Assembly: GCF_020177335.1 (NCBI RefSeq)
Contig: NZ_JAIVMG010000009.1
Location: forward strand, 62,001 to 126,000
Direction of reading: 5' to 3'
From: Stappia indica
GTDB lineage: Bacteria > Pseudomonadota > Alphaproteobacteria > Rhizobiales > Stappiaceae
Length of the DNA: 64,000 nt
Shown: positions 44,683 through 53,794 of the stretch, piece by piece
How the letters are laid out: each line of letters opens with the position of its first letter
Position numbering within the stretch: the first letter of the stretch is position 1
Notes under the pieces: generated by a model
What the model was told of the DNA's origin: nothing
What the model saw: the letters and a program-made list of their open reading frames with translations, nothing else
The model's database searches: none
Made by a program: the position numbers and the translations under genes

Positions 44683-45963
44683 ATGAAACACACCTTGCTG
44701 AAAGCCGTCGCCACGACGGCCCTGACCTTCGGCACCTGGGCCTCCGCCCATGCGGTCGACCTGCAATTCTACTTCCCCGTCGCCGTCGGCGGCGCGGCGG
44801 CCGAGACCATCCAGAGCCTCACCGACGAATATGTCGCCGCCAACCCGGACGTGACCATCGACGCGGTCTACACCGGCTCCTATCAGGATACGGTCGCCAA
44901 GGTGATCACCGCCGCCCGTGGCGGCAACCCGCCGCAGCTCTCGGTGATCCTTTCGGTCGACATGTTCACGCTGATCGACGAAGACCTGATCATGCCGTTC
45001 GACGACTACCTCCCCGGTGAGGAAGGCAAGGCCTGGCTCGACGGCTTCTACCCGGCCTTCATGGAAAACAGCCAGACCGGCGGCAAGACCTACGGCATTC
45101 CGTTCCAGCGCTCCACGCCGGTGCTTTACTGGAACAAGGAAGCCTTCAAGGACGCCGGCCTCGATCCGGAAACGCCGCCGGCCACCTGGGACGAGATGGT
45201 CGAATACGGCCAGAAGCTGGTGAAGAAGGACGCCAGCGGCAACGTCACCCGCTGGGGCGTGCGCATTCCCTCCTCCGGCTTCCCCTACTGGCTGTTCCAG
45301 GGCCTGACCACGGAAAATGACGTGATCCTGGCCAATGCCGACGGCAACAAGACCAACTTCGACGATCCGAAGGTGGTCGAGGCGCTGCAGTACATGGTCG
45401 ACCTCAGCGGCAAATACGGCGTGATGGCCCCGGGCATCATCGAATGGGGCGCAACCCCCAAGGCCTTCTTCGAGGGCCAGACCGCGATGATGTGGACCTC
45501 CACCGGCAACCTCACCAACGTGCGCACCAACGCGCCGTTCGAGTTCGGCGTGGCCATGCTGCCGGCCAACAAGCGGCGCGGCGCGCCGACCGGCGGCGGC
45601 AACTTCTACCTGCTGAAGGGCGCCACGGACGAGCAGGCCCAGGCGGCCGTCGATTTCGTCAAGTGGATCACCGCGCCGCAGCAGTCGGCCAAGTGGACCA
45701 TGGCCACCGGTTACGTCGCTCCGCGCGCCGAGACCTGGGAGACAGACACGATGAAGGCCTATGCCGCCGATTTCCCGCCGGTCCTCGTCGCCCGCGACCA
45801 GCTTGAGCACGCGGTTGCCGAGCTCTCCACCTACCAGAACCAGCGCGTCACCAGCATCTTCAACGACGCACTGGCCGCCGCCATCACCGGTCAGAAGGAT
45901 CCGGAAGCGGCGCTGAAGGACGCCCAGAGCAAGGCCGACGCGATCCTCGCCGAGTACCGCTAA
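44683..45963 (+). CDS. ugpB: ABC transporter substrate-binding protein, UgpB-like
   Basis: A 426-aa periplasmic binding protein (family 1 extracellular solute-binding). Signal peptide MKHTLLKAVATTALTFGTWASAHA is followed by VDLQFYFPVAVGGAAAETIQSLTDEYVAANPDVTI. The segments PFQRSTPVLYWNKEAFKDAGLDPETPPATWDEMVEYGQKL and AVDFVKWITAPQQSAKWTMATGYVAPR align in order with E. coli UgpB, which binds sn-glycerol-3-phosphate and its diesters. TTG 44674 is an alternative start with a better Shine-Dalgarno; I use the ATG. A strong hairpin follows the stop. Confidence 0.8.
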   Translation: MKHTLLKAVATTALTFGTWASAHAVDLQFYFPVAVGGAAAETIQSLTDEYVAANPDVTIDAVYTGSYQDTVAKVITAARGGNPPQLSVILSVDMFTLIDEDLIMPFDDYLPGEEGKAWLDGFYPAFMENSQTGGKTYGIPFQRSTPVLYWNKEAFKDAGLDPETPPATWDEMVEYGQKLVKKDASGNVTRWGVRIPSSGFPYWLFQGLTTENDVILANADGNKTNFDDPKVVEALQYMVDLSGKYGVMAPGIIEWGATPKAFFEGQTAMMWTSTGNLTNVRTNAPFEFGVAMLPANKRRGAPTGGGNFYLLKGATDEQAQAAVDFVKWITAPQQSAKWTMATGYVAPRAETWETDTMKAYAADFPPVLVARDQLEHAVAELSTYQNQRVTSIFNDALAAAITGQKDPEAALKDAQSKADAILAEYR

Positions 45964-45981
45964 GCCAAGACCCGACACGCC

Positions 45982-46011
45982 GGACCGGCGGGCCATCGCG
46001 CCCGCCGGTCC
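45982..46011 (+). repeat. Intercistronic stem-loop after ugpB
   Basis: GGACCGGCGGG, eight-base loop, CCCGCCGGTCC, followed by CTTTTCCC. An 11-bp perfect stem placed 19 bases after the binding-protein stop and upstream of the permease, the usual arrangement that keeps binding-protein mRNA more abundant than permease mRNA. Confidence 0.65.
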
Positions 46012-46052
46012 CTTTTCCCTTCCTCTCCCGCGCGCAGGGCCCGCCCATCGCC

Positions 46053-46949
46053 ATGACGTCACATCGCTCCGTCCGTTTTCGCAGGGACTGGATCCATGGC
46101 TGGCTGCTGTTGCTGCCGGCCATGGTGTTTCTGTTCGCCTTCACCCACATCCCGGCGATCACCACCATCATCAACAGCTTCTATTCGACCCCGCGCGGCC
46201 GGCGCGAGGCGAAGTTCCTGGGGCTGACGAATTACGAGCGCCTGCTGGATGACGCGGTGTTCTGGAAGGTGCTGGGCAACAATCTGTGGTTCGCGCTCGG
46301 CACCATCCCCATGTCGGTGGCACTGGCGATCGTCATGGCGCTCTGGGTCAACGACAAGATGGCGGGGCGCGGCTTCCTGCGCATGGCGTTCTTCACCCCC
46401 ACCGTCCTGCCGCTGATCGCGGTCGCCAATATCTGGCTGTTCTTCTACACCCCCGGTTTCGGCCTGATCGACCAGCTCACCAGCTCCCTGTTCGGCTGGA
46501 GCAGCGTCAACTGGCTCGGCGATCCGGCCACCGCCCTCAACGCCGTGATCGTCGTCACCGTGTGGAAGGAAGCCGGCTTCTTCATGATCTTCTATCTTGC
46601 CGCGCTTCAGGCCATTCCGGTGACCCTGACCGAGGCGGCGCGGATCGAGGGCGCGAGCCGCTGGACCATCTTCTGGCGCATCACCTTCCCGCTGATGATG
46701 CCGACCACCCTGTTTGTGTCGATCAACGCGGTGATCAACTCCTTCCGCCTGGTCGATCACATCTTCATCCTGACCGACGGCGGGCCGGACAACGCCTCCT
46801 CGCTGCTGCTGTTCTACATCTACGAGACCGCGTTCCGCTTCTGGGAGACCGGCTATGGCGCCACGCTGACGGTGGTGCTGCTGCTCCTGCTCTCGCTCAT
46901 GGCCATCGGCCAGTTCTTCCTCTTCGACCGGCGGGTGCATTACAAATGA
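46053..46949 (+). CDS. ugpA: ABC transporter permease, UgpA-like
   Basis: A 298-aa inner-membrane permease of the MalF/UgpA type. Six hydrophobic helices (GWLLLLPAMVFLFAFTHIPAITTIIN and so on) and the EAA motif EAARIEGASRWTIFWRITFPLMMP, which contacts the ATPase. It follows the ugpB stem-loop and its stop overlaps the next start (ATGA). Confidence 0.88.
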   Translation: MTSHRSVRFRRDWIHGWLLLLPAMVFLFAFTHIPAITTIINSFYSTPRGRREAKFLGLTNYERLLDDAVFWKVLGNNLWFALGTIPMSVALAIVMALWVNDKMAGRGFLRMAFFTPTVLPLIAVANIWLFFYTPGFGLIDQLTSSLFGWSSVNWLGDPATALNAVIVVTVWKEAGFFMIFYLAALQAIPVTLTEAARIEGASRWTIFWRITFPLMMPTTLFVSINAVINSFRLVDHIFILTDGGPDNASSLLLFYIYETAFRFWETGYGATLTVVLLLLLSLMAIGQFFLFDRRVHYK

Positions 46950-47767
46950 CCGGACGCCCCTTCTCCCTCGACCAGACGCTGAACACCCTCGCCGCCTGGC
47001 TGCTCGCGCTGATGTGGATCCTGCCCTTGGTCTATGCGGTCTGGACGGCGATCCACCCGGGTGCCTACGAGGCGCGCTTCGTGCTGACCGCGCCGCTCAC
47101 CGCCGACAACTTCATCGCCGCCTGGAACGCGGCGCCCTTCGCCCGCTATTTCCTCAACACCTTCCTTTTGGTGACGCTGATCCTCGCCGGCCAGTTCCTC
47201 TTGTGCACCCTGGCCGCCTATGCTTTCGCACGGTTCACCTTTCCCGGACGCTCGATCCTCTTCACCCTGGTGCTGCTGCAGTTGCTGGTGATGCCGGATA
47301 TCCTGATCGTCGAGAACTACAAGACCATGCGGCTGCTCGATCTGGTGGATACGATCCCGGCGATCGCCCTGCCCTATATCGCCTCCGGCTTCGGCATCTT
47401 CCTTCTGCGCCAGACCTTCCTGACCATCCCGCGCGAGCTGGACGAGGCCGCCCGCATCGAGGGCGCCTCCGTGCTCGGCATCCTCTGGCGCGTCTACATT
47501 CCGCTCGCCAAGCCGACCTACCTTGCCTACGGGCTGGTTTCGGTCAGCCATCACTGGAACAACTTCCTCTGGCCGTTGATTGTCACCAACTCGGAAGAAA
47601 CCCGGCCGGTCACTGTTGGTCTCAGCATCTTTTCCGCCATCGATTCCGGCATCGAATGGTCGGTGATCAACGCCGCGACGCTGATGACCACCGCCCCGCT
47701 CCTGATCGCCTTCCTGCTGTTCCAGCGCCAGTTCGTGCAGAGCTTCATGCGCGCCGGGATCAAATAG
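46946..47767 (+). CDS. ugpE: ABC transporter permease, UgpE-like
   Basis: A 273-aa permease of the MalG/UgpE type. N-terminal helix AAWLLALMWILPLVYAVWTA, then the EAA motif EAARIEGASVLGILWRVYIPLAKP and the GLVSVSHHWNNFLWPLIVT segment. The ATG overlaps the ugpA stop, so both permeases are coupled. The last recognised gene of the transporter operon; no obvious terminator follows in the 95 bases to the SGNH gene. Confidence 0.88.
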   Translation: MTGRPFSLDQTLNTLAAWLLALMWILPLVYAVWTAIHPGAYEARFVLTAPLTADNFIAAWNAAPFARYFLNTFLLVTLILAGQFLLCTLAAYAFARFTFPGRSILFTLVLLQLLVMPDILIVENYKTMRLLDLVDTIPAIALPYIASGFGIFLLRQTFLTIPRELDEAARIEGASVLGILWRVYIPLAKPTYLAYGLVSVSHHWNNFLWPLIVTNSEETRPVTVGLSIFSAIDSGIEWSVINAATLMTTAPLLIAFLLFQRQFVQSFMRAGIK

Positions 47768-47862
47768 TCCCGGGCCCCTAACCGTTGACGGCGCGGCGAT
47801 CTTGCGCAAACCCGGCAAACGCGATTTCATGCCGGCACCGCGACCGCAGGCAGGGGCAATCG

Positions 47863-48753
47863 ATGACGGATGAGCTGACCGGGCATTGGGCCGACCGCAT
47901 TGACCGGATCGAGAAAAACGCCGAGACCGCCCTGGTCTACCGGCTTCTCGATGCCACCGGGCGCGACCTGTCTGGCGAATTGCGCTCCGCCTACCGCCGG
48001 GATGCGGTCCGCCAGACCATCCCGGCAGCACCCGGCACGCTCAAGATCTGCGCCGAAGGGGATTCCTGGATCAACATCCTCTGGCCGTTCTCCGCCGCCC
48101 TCGGCTATGACATGACCTTCTTCGATGTGATCGAGCAACGGCCGGATCTCTACACCCGCGGCATCGCCTGGCCGGGCGACACCTTCGCCGAAATCCTCGC
48201 CGCGCGGGACTACCGCCAGCCACTCGCCTCCGGCATCTACGACTTCTTCATCTTCTCCGGCGGCGGCAACGACATTCTCGGCGGCAGCGCCCTTGCCACC
48301 TTGCTGAAACCGAAGGAGGCCGGAGGCGGCAGCGGCGATCCGCGCGCATATCTGATCGGGGGACGGCTCGACGCTGCCCTCAGCCGACTTGCCGAAGGCT
48401 ACAACACCCTGGCCGCCGACGTGGCCGCGCTCGCCCCCGGCACGGTGCTGTTGCTCCATGGCTACGACCGCCCGGTGCCGCTGGCCGGCGAACCCTGGCT
48501 CGGTCAGCCCTTTGCCGCCAAGGGCTACGACCTTGAGGCCGACGCCCGCCTGATCGCCGAAATCATCGCCTTTCTGGTCGACCATTTCTACGCCCTGCTC
48601 GACAAGGTCACGAAGAACCACCCGAATGCGGAAGTCATGGACCTGAGAGGCATCGTCGCCGGACGCTGGACCGACGAATTGCACCCACGTCAGGATGCCT
48701 CGACCGACATCGCCCAAACCTTCCTGGAAAGGCTCCTCCCGCTTCAAGGTTAA
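47863..48753 (+). CDS. SGNH-like hydrolase
   Basis: A 296-aa protein from ATG 47863 (GCAGGGGC upstream). Motif AEGDSWINILWP (block I, GDSW), GGGNDILGG (block III, GxND) and DELHPRQDA (block V, DxxHP) give the Ser, Asn and Asp/His of an SGNH esterase/lipase. The N-terminal 50 residues are helical and there is no signal peptide. It shares the ugp strand but is separated from ugpE by about 95 bases; whether it is cotranscribed is open. Confidence 0.75.
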   Translation: MTDELTGHWADRIDRIEKNAETALVYRLLDATGRDLSGELRSAYRRDAVRQTIPAAPGTLKICAEGDSWINILWPFSAALGYDMTFFDVIEQRPDLYTRGIAWPGDTFAEILAARDYRQPLASGIYDFFIFSGGGNDILGGSALATLLKPKEAGGGSGDPRAYLIGGRLDAALSRLAEGYNTLAADVAALAPGTVLLLHGYDRPVPLAGEPWLGQPFAAKGYDLEADARLIAEIIAFLVDHFYALLDKVTKNHPNAEVMDLRGIVAGRWTDELHPRQDASTDIAQTFLERLLPLQG

Positions 48754-48764
48754 CATAATATTAA
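48750..48764. promoter_or_regulatory. TTAA-N7-TTAA element overlapping the SGNH gene stop
   Basis: TTAA at 48750-48753, seven bases, TTAA at 48761-48764, the CtrA spacing, within AT-rich sequence about 200 bases upstream of the lipoprotein GTG. The CC extension is absent and TTAA is common in AT-rich DNA, so this is tentative. Confidence 0.3.
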
Positions 48765-48803
48765 TAACAAATCTCAGTCCGGGAAACCATCTCCCAGGCG
48801 GAG

Positions 48804-48834
48804 GAATTCCTTGCAAGGCATCCGGAATTCTTTT
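48804..48834 (+). terminator. Possible terminator after the SGNH gene
   Basis: GAATTCC, 13-base loop, GGAATTC, then TTTT. A seven-bp stem with a short T run, about 50 bases after the SGNH stop. Confidence 0.4.
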
Positions 48835-48964
48835 CCAAATGTCCAGATCACATAAAAACTCCTTGTAGAAACACCCCCAGAACAGCCAGAAAAGAATACT
48901 CATCTCCGCAATGGTGGGACCCGCGTCAAGGCGGCTTCGCCACAGCAACAGGGACATCCGAAAC

Positions 48965-49573
48965 GTGAAGAAGCTCGCCGTCCTCGTCTCCGGCCTTCTT
49001 GTCACCGCTTGCCAATCGACCGGGCCGGGACCGAGCCCTTATGCGACCGGCACCTATTACCGGCCCAGTTCGATGCCCTACAATTCCACCACCTGGCGCA
49101 CCCACAACATGACGCGCAAGGCTACCCTCAGCTCCAAGACAAAGTCCTGGGTCGGCGCGGATGGGACCCGCCACACCAAGAGTTTCAGCACCAGCGCCTC
49201 CGTCTCGGTCAACCCGGACGCCCTTGGCGCCACCATGGCCGCGATGATCGGCGCGGCCGCCGCCGGCAGCGGCGATGGTGGATACAGGCCAACACCGAGC
49301 TCATCCGATCTCGCCGGCTCCTGGCAGCTCGATATCGACGGGAAGCAGTGCAAACTGACGCTTAACCGCCCCGTGGGGCGCCCCACAGGCTACGCCTCCT
49401 CCTTCGGGTGCTTCGGCTCGGACCTGGGGCAGGTCACCGGCTGGTCGCTGCGCGGCTATGAAGTGGTGCTGACCGGCACCTTCGACAAGCGCCAGGCAAC
49501 GCTGCATCGCACAGCTCACAACCGCCTGGACGGCACGACCGCCGGAGGGACGAGAATCACCGCCTGGCGCTGA
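48965..49573 (+). CDS. AprI/Inh-like lipoprotein
   Basis: About 202 aa from GTG 48965 with GGGA upstream. The lipobox is LVTAC at residue 16 (VKKLAVLVSGLLVTAC), so it is an outer- or inner-membrane lipoprotein. A disordered Ser/Thr-rich stretch (residues 20-110) leads to the C-terminal AprI/Inh-type beta-barrel (LAGSWQLDIDGKQCKLTLNRP...FGCFGSDLGQVTGWSLRGYEVVLTGTFDKRQATLHR). The paired Cys (KQC, GCF) fit the disulfide of the metalloprotease-inhibitor fold. No serralysin-type protease gene is next to it; the role may be surface protection. Confidence 0.75.
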   Translation: MKKLAVLVSGLLVTACQSTGPGPSPYATGTYYRPSSMPYNSTTWRTHNMTRKATLSSKTKSWVGADGTRHTKSFSTSASVSVNPDALGATMAAMIGAAAAGSGDGGYRPTPSSSDLAGSWQLDIDGKQCKLTLNRPVGRPTGYASSFGCFGSDLGQVTGWSLRGYEVVLTGTFDKRQATLHRTAHNRLDGTTAGGTRITAWR

Positions 49574-49594
49574 CTGCGCCCGGAGAGCCGATCG

Positions 49595-50665
49595 TCAGGC
49601 CGTCAGCATGCGGATCCAGGTTTCGTAGCGGCGGTCGACCACCAGGCCGTGCCCCGTATCGGCAGGGACCGGCAGACCGCCGCCGCCCTCTCGCGAACCT
49701 TCGGAGCGCGTCTCCCGCGGCGCCATGCCGTAACGCTGCTTGAAGGCGCGGCTGAAGGCACTGTCGTTGAGAAAGCCGCAAGCAAGGGCAATCGCGCTGA
49801 TCGGCTGGTGCCGGCACCGCTGGTCCAGCAGCATCCGCAACGCCCGGCCCAGGCGCCGTTCGCGGATGTAGCTGCGCACCCCGCCAAAGGGTTCGAACAT
49901 CTCATAAAGCCGGGTGCGCGAGACGCCGGCCAAGCGGGCCACCTGGGCCGGTGTCAGCCCCGGCTCCGCCAGTCGATCCTCGATCACCTGCCGCGCCCGG
50001 GTCAGGAAAGCATAATCGATGCCAGGCTCCGCCCCGGGGCCGGACGGGCCGACCGCATTGAGACAGGCGGCGACCAACGCAATCGTCGCCGCGCTTGCCT
50101 CCGTCGCCTGGTTCACGGTCATCTCCCCGGCCAGCGCCTTGAGCGAACGCATGTGCTGTTGCAGCAGGCGGGTCATCGGATTGTTGCCCGGCAACACCTG
50201 CATATGATGGTCGCCCACCTCCTTCAGATGCGGCTCCAGCACATTCCGCGGCAGGAGCAGCGACAGATTGACCAGATCCGTGGTCCGGGAGGCCATTTCC
50301 TGAGCCAGATCGAAGACGATCAACCCACCCTGGGCAAAACACTCGGTTCCACCGCGATGGCTCACCTCCATTTGTCCAGCTTCGTAGAGCTGGATCATCA
50401 TGTGGTCCATGCCATCCCGGGCAATCAGGCCAGCGCCGCGCGCCCAGTCCTGCGCCTGCGTCTGCGTGCGCACCACTCCCGTATCGCCCACCACATGCGC
50501 GTCGATCGATGCCCGGAAATCATGGGCACGGATCTCGCGGGGCGCCTCGACCGAGAAGATGCAGCTGATGCTCTCGCGCCAGAGGGCAAACCGCTGCTGC
50601 GGTGGAACCCCCTCCAGCGAGAAACAACTGTGCGGCACCCGCGCCGTCTGTCCGCCTGTGTTCAT
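49595..50665 (-). CDS. AraC-family transcriptional regulator
   Basis: A 356-aa regulator with an AraC_binding_2-type N-terminal domain (ALWRESISCIFSVEAPREIRAHDFRASIDAHVVGDTGVV and so on, residues 28-200). The AraC HTH pair follows: LTPAQVARLAGVSRTRLYEMFEPFGGVRSYIRERRLGRALRML (first) and HQPISAIALACGFLNDSAFSRAFKQRYGMAPRETR (second). A GGGGGGATCGG ribosome binding site precedes the ATG. It lies upstream of the antiporter gene on the same strand after more than 120 bases, so they need not share a transcript. Target unknown. Confidence 0.9.
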   Translation of the reverse strand: MNTGGQTARVPHSCFSLEGVPPQQRFALWRESISCIFSVEAPREIRAHDFRASIDAHVVGDTGVVRTQTQAQDWARGAGLIARDGMDHMMIQLYEAGQMEVSHRGGTECFAQGGLIVFDLAQEMASRTTDLVNLSLLLPRNVLEPHLKEVGDHHMQVLPGNNPMTRLLQQHMRSLKALAGEMTVNQATEASAATIALVAACLNAVGPSGPGAEPGIDYAFLTRARQVIEDRLAEPGLTPAQVARLAGVSRTRLYEMFEPFGGVRSYIRERRLGRALRMLLDQRCRHQPISAIALACGFLNDSAFSRAFKQRYGMAPRETRSEGSREGGGGLPVPADTGHGLVVDRRYETWIRMLTA

Positions 50666-50791
50666 CCGATCCCCCCAGATCCGATTCGCCCCATTTCGCC
50701 CGGCAGTCTTTGGACCATTCGCAATTTTCTATTGCATATCAAGCACGCACAGGTGGAGATCTCGACAAGAACCACACCCTGACGGGGCGCA

Positions 50792-52027
50792 TCAATCCCG
50801 GATGCCGCGCGCCGGCGCACCGCCGCTCTTGTTCGCCTTGCCGTGGTGCCTCCATGCCCCGTACCAGCGGGCGCCCGGCACCGCGCTGACCCCGTGCAGC
50901 AGCGCCGAGATCCACACTGCATTGACCGCCAGCATCAACAGCGGCTCGCCCAACTTCGGATCGATCTGCGGCACCACCAGAAGCGCGAACAGGGCAGTGG
51001 CGAGGCCGCGCGGCCCGAACCAGCCGAAGAACAGTCGTGTGCGTGGCGCGGCGTCCGTGCCGATCAGCGACAGCCAGATGGCGAGCGGGCGCACGACGAA
51101 CAGGCTCGGCAGGATGATTGCCAGCATCCAGAGCTCCAGATGCGCCAGTGCCTGCGGCACCAGGGCCAGCCCGATCAGAAAGAATGCGCCCCAGGCCAGC
51201 ATCTGGCCTTCGTTCTCGGTGAACTCGTAGATGAAGCGGCAGCGGGTGCGCACCACATTGCCGAAGGCGAGCCCGGCGACAAAGGCGGCGATGAACCCGT
51301 TGCCGCCGATCTCGCCGGCGGCCAGATACGACGCGCCGGCGAGCGAAATCGCACCGATGCCCTCCATGGTCTCGGTGGTCATGCCCCGCTCCTTCGCCGC
51401 GAGGAAAGCCCAGGCGCCGATCCAGCCGGCGGACGCGCCGACCAGCGGACCGAGCAGGATCTGCTTCAAGCCGAAGGCGACCCAGTCGGTCGCCGCCCCG
51501 TCCATTGCCTCGGCCGACAGGCTGGCGAACAACAGCACCAGCGGCAGGGCGAGCCCGTCGTTCAGGCCGCTTTCCACGGTCAGGGCCCGCCGTTCTCGCT
51601 TTGGCACCACCGGATTGCTGATCACCGCGAGGCCGAGAGCCGCATCGGTCGGCGCCAGGATAGCAGCCACCAGCGCCACGGCGGCCAGCGGCAGGCCGGG
51701 AAGAACCGGCCAGGCGGCGAGCGTGCCGAAGATCACCGCCAGCGGCAGACCGATCACCAGCATCCGCGAGGGCCAGACGTGATGCCGGCGCAGGGCGGTC
51801 ACATCCGTTTGCGCCGCGTCGAGGAACAGAAGCAGGATCAGCGCCAGTTCCGCCACCACATGCAGCAGAACCTCGGTTTCGCCGACCGGCATCAGGCCGG
51901 TGCCGGACAGCGCATAGCCGAAACCGAGGAACAGCATCGGCGCCGTCAGTACAGTCGATGACAGCCATTTGGCAAACACGGTGTAGACCATGGCGAACAG
52001 CGCCAACAGCAACAATCCGGTGCTCAT
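50792..52027 (-). CDS. CPA1-type cation:proton antiporter
   Basis: A 411-aa membrane protein of the NhaP/CPA1 type. About 12 hydrophobic helices are present. LAPTDAALGLAVISNPVVPKRERRALTVESGLNDGLALPLVLLF contains the TD/ND ion-site signature (APTDA and ESGLNDG) of this family. A charged C-terminal tail (GAWRHHGKANKSGG) ends it. The GTG at 52039 is an alternative start; the ATG at 52027 is preferred. Confidence 0.9.
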   Translation of the reverse strand: MSTGLLLLALFAMVYTVFAKWLSSTVLTAPMLFLGFGYALSGTGLMPVGETEVLLHVVAELALILLLFLDAAQTDVTALRRHHVWPSRMLVIGLPLAVIFGTLAAWPVLPGLPLAAVALVAAILAPTDAALGLAVISNPVVPKRERRALTVESGLNDGLALPLVLLFASLSAEAMDGAATDWVAFGLKQILLGPLVGASAGWIGAWAFLAAKERGMTTETMEGIGAISLAGASYLAAGEIGGNGFIAAFVAGLAFGNVVRTRCRFIYEFTENEGQMLAWGAFFLIGLALVPQALAHLELWMLAIILPSLFVVRPLAIWLSLIGTDAAPRTRLFFGWFGPRGLATALFALLVVPQIDPKLGEPLLMLAVNAVWISALLHGVSAVPGARWYGAWRHHGKANKSGGAPARGIRD

Positions 52028-52149
52028 TCCAGCCCCCACGGCTCACGGGATCGCCCACCCGGCGACGCTCGACGGCGCGCGGCACGTCAATGCCCCGCGT
52101 TCCGTCTTACCCCGTCACCAGACCGATGTCGCCACCCCGCTGTTGTCAG

Positions 52150-53790
52150 TCATTCCCCTGCCGGCACCTCACCGCGCTCCGCCAGCAAGCGGTCCAGCCA
52201 GTGGGCATCCATCTCCGGCACCGAGGATAGCAGCAATTCGGTGTAAGGATCGTGCGGCGGCCGGAACATCTCCGTCTTGCCGCCCTGCTCAACCACCTTT
52301 CCTTCCTTCATCACCACCACCTCGTCGGCGATCGCCCGGACGGTGGCCAGATCATGGGTGATGAACATATAGGCCAGATCCAATTCGCCCTGCAGCCGGT
52401 CGAGCAGGGTCAGTATCCCTTCGGCGACGAGCTGGTCGAGCGCCGAGGTCACCTCGTCGCAGATGATGAACTGCGGTTCGGCGGCCAGGGCACGGGCGAT
52501 ACCGATGCGCTGCTTCTGCCCGCCGGAAAGCTCCGACGGCAGCCGGTCGATGAACTCGTCCGGCTCCAGCTCGATCAGGCTCAGCAGTTCGCGCACCCGT
52601 TCCGTCAGCCGCTTGCCCGACAGGCCGAGATAGAACGCCACCGGCCGGCCGATGATCTCGCGGATCCGGTGCTTCGGATTGAGCGCCGTATCGGCCATCT
52701 GGTAGATCATCTGCGCCTGGCGCAGTTGATCCTTGTCGCGGGACCGGTAGCTCGGCGGCAGGGCGGTGCCGTTGAACAGCACCTCCCCCGCGCTCGGCGG
52801 CAGAAGACCGGTGATGACCCGGGCGGTGGTGGACTTGCCGCTGCCCGATTCCCCGACCACCGCCACGGTCCGACGGGCGTGAATGTCGAAGCTGACGTCA
52901 TGCAGCACCGGGATCTCGCCATAGCCGGCGGTGACACCGCGCACCGACACCACCGGCGTTTCCTCCGGCCCCGCCGGCGGGCGTTCGGGGCGGGCATGAC
53001 TGCGCACCGCCCACAACGATTTGGTATAGGCCTGGCGCGGGCTCGCCAGCATGGTCTCGGTGTCGGCCTCCTCCACCTCCTCGCCCTGCAACAGCACCTT
53101 GATCCGGTCCGCCATCTGCGCGACGACCGCGAGGTCATGGGTGATGTAGATGGCGGCGGTGTCGAACTGTTCGACAATGTCGCGAATGGCGGCCAGCACC
53201 TCGATCTGGGTCGTCACGTCGAGCGCGGTGGTCGGCTCGTCGAAGATGATCAGATCCGGCCGGCTCGACATGGCCATCGCCGTCATCGCCCGCTGCAACT
53301 GGCCGCCCGAGACCTGATGCGGATAGCGAAAGCCGATGTCTTCGGGGTCCGGCAGGCGCATCCGCCGATAAAGATCGACCGCATCGGCCATGGCCGCGGC
53401 CCGGCCCATCACCCCATGCTGTACCGGCGCTTCGCAGTACTGATCGATCAAGCGGTGCGCCGGGTTGAAGCTGGCCGCCGCCGATTGCGCCACATAAGCG
53501 ATGCGGTTGCCGCGCAGCCGCCGGCGTTCGCGGATGGGAGCGCTACGCAGATCCGTGCCATCGAAGCGGATCGAGCCGCCGCTGATGCGGCAGCCATCCC
53601 GGGTAAAGCCCATCGCCGCCAGACCGACGGTGGACTTGCCGGCGCCGGATTCGCCGATCAGCCCCAGCACCTCGCCCCGGTGCAGTGTCAGGTCGATGCC
53701 CTTGACGATCTCGCTCCACCTGCCTTCCGACCGGCCTTCGATCCGCAACCCGCGGATTTCCAGGAGCGGTGTCTGTTCTGCCGTTGTCAT
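52150..53790 (-). CDS. Dipeptide/oligopeptide-type ABC transporter ATPase, two fused nucleotide-binding domains
   Basis: A 546-aa fusion of DppD- and DppF-like halves. N-terminal half: Walker A GESGAGKST, signature SGGQLQRAMTAMAM, Walker B LIIFDEP. C-terminal half (from about residue 280): Walker A GESGSGKST, signature SGGQKQRIGIARAL, Walker B FIICDEV. All motifs are intact. It completes the importer with the two permeases and binding protein upstream; placed after carnitine catabolic genes, a quaternary amine or acylated or peptide-linked precursor is a plausible substrate. Confidence 0.92.
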   Translation of the reverse strand: MTTAEQTPLLEIRGLRIEGRSEGRWSEIVKGIDLTLHRGEVLGLIGESGAGKSTVGLAAMGFTRDGCRISGGSIRFDGTDLRSAPIRERRRLRGNRIAYVAQSAAASFNPAHRLIDQYCEAPVQHGVMGRAAAMADAVDLYRRMRLPDPEDIGFRYPHQVSGGQLQRAMTAMAMSSRPDLIIFDEPTTALDVTTQIEVLAAIRDIVEQFDTAAIYITHDLAVVAQMADRIKVLLQGEEVEEADTETMLASPRQAYTKSLWAVRSHARPERPPAGPEETPVVSVRGVTAGYGEIPVLHDVSFDIHARRTVAVVGESGSGKSTTARVITGLLPPSAGEVLFNGTALPPSYRSRDKDQLRQAQMIYQMADTALNPKHRIREIIGRPVAFYLGLSGKRLTERVRELLSLIELEPDEFIDRLPSELSGGQKQRIGIARALAAEPQFIICDEVTSALDQLVAEGILTLLDRLQGELDLAYMFITHDLATVRAIADEVVVMKEGKVVEQGGKTEMFRPPHDPYTELLLSSVPEMDAHWLDRLLAERGEVPAGE

Positions 53791-53794
53791 CGGC

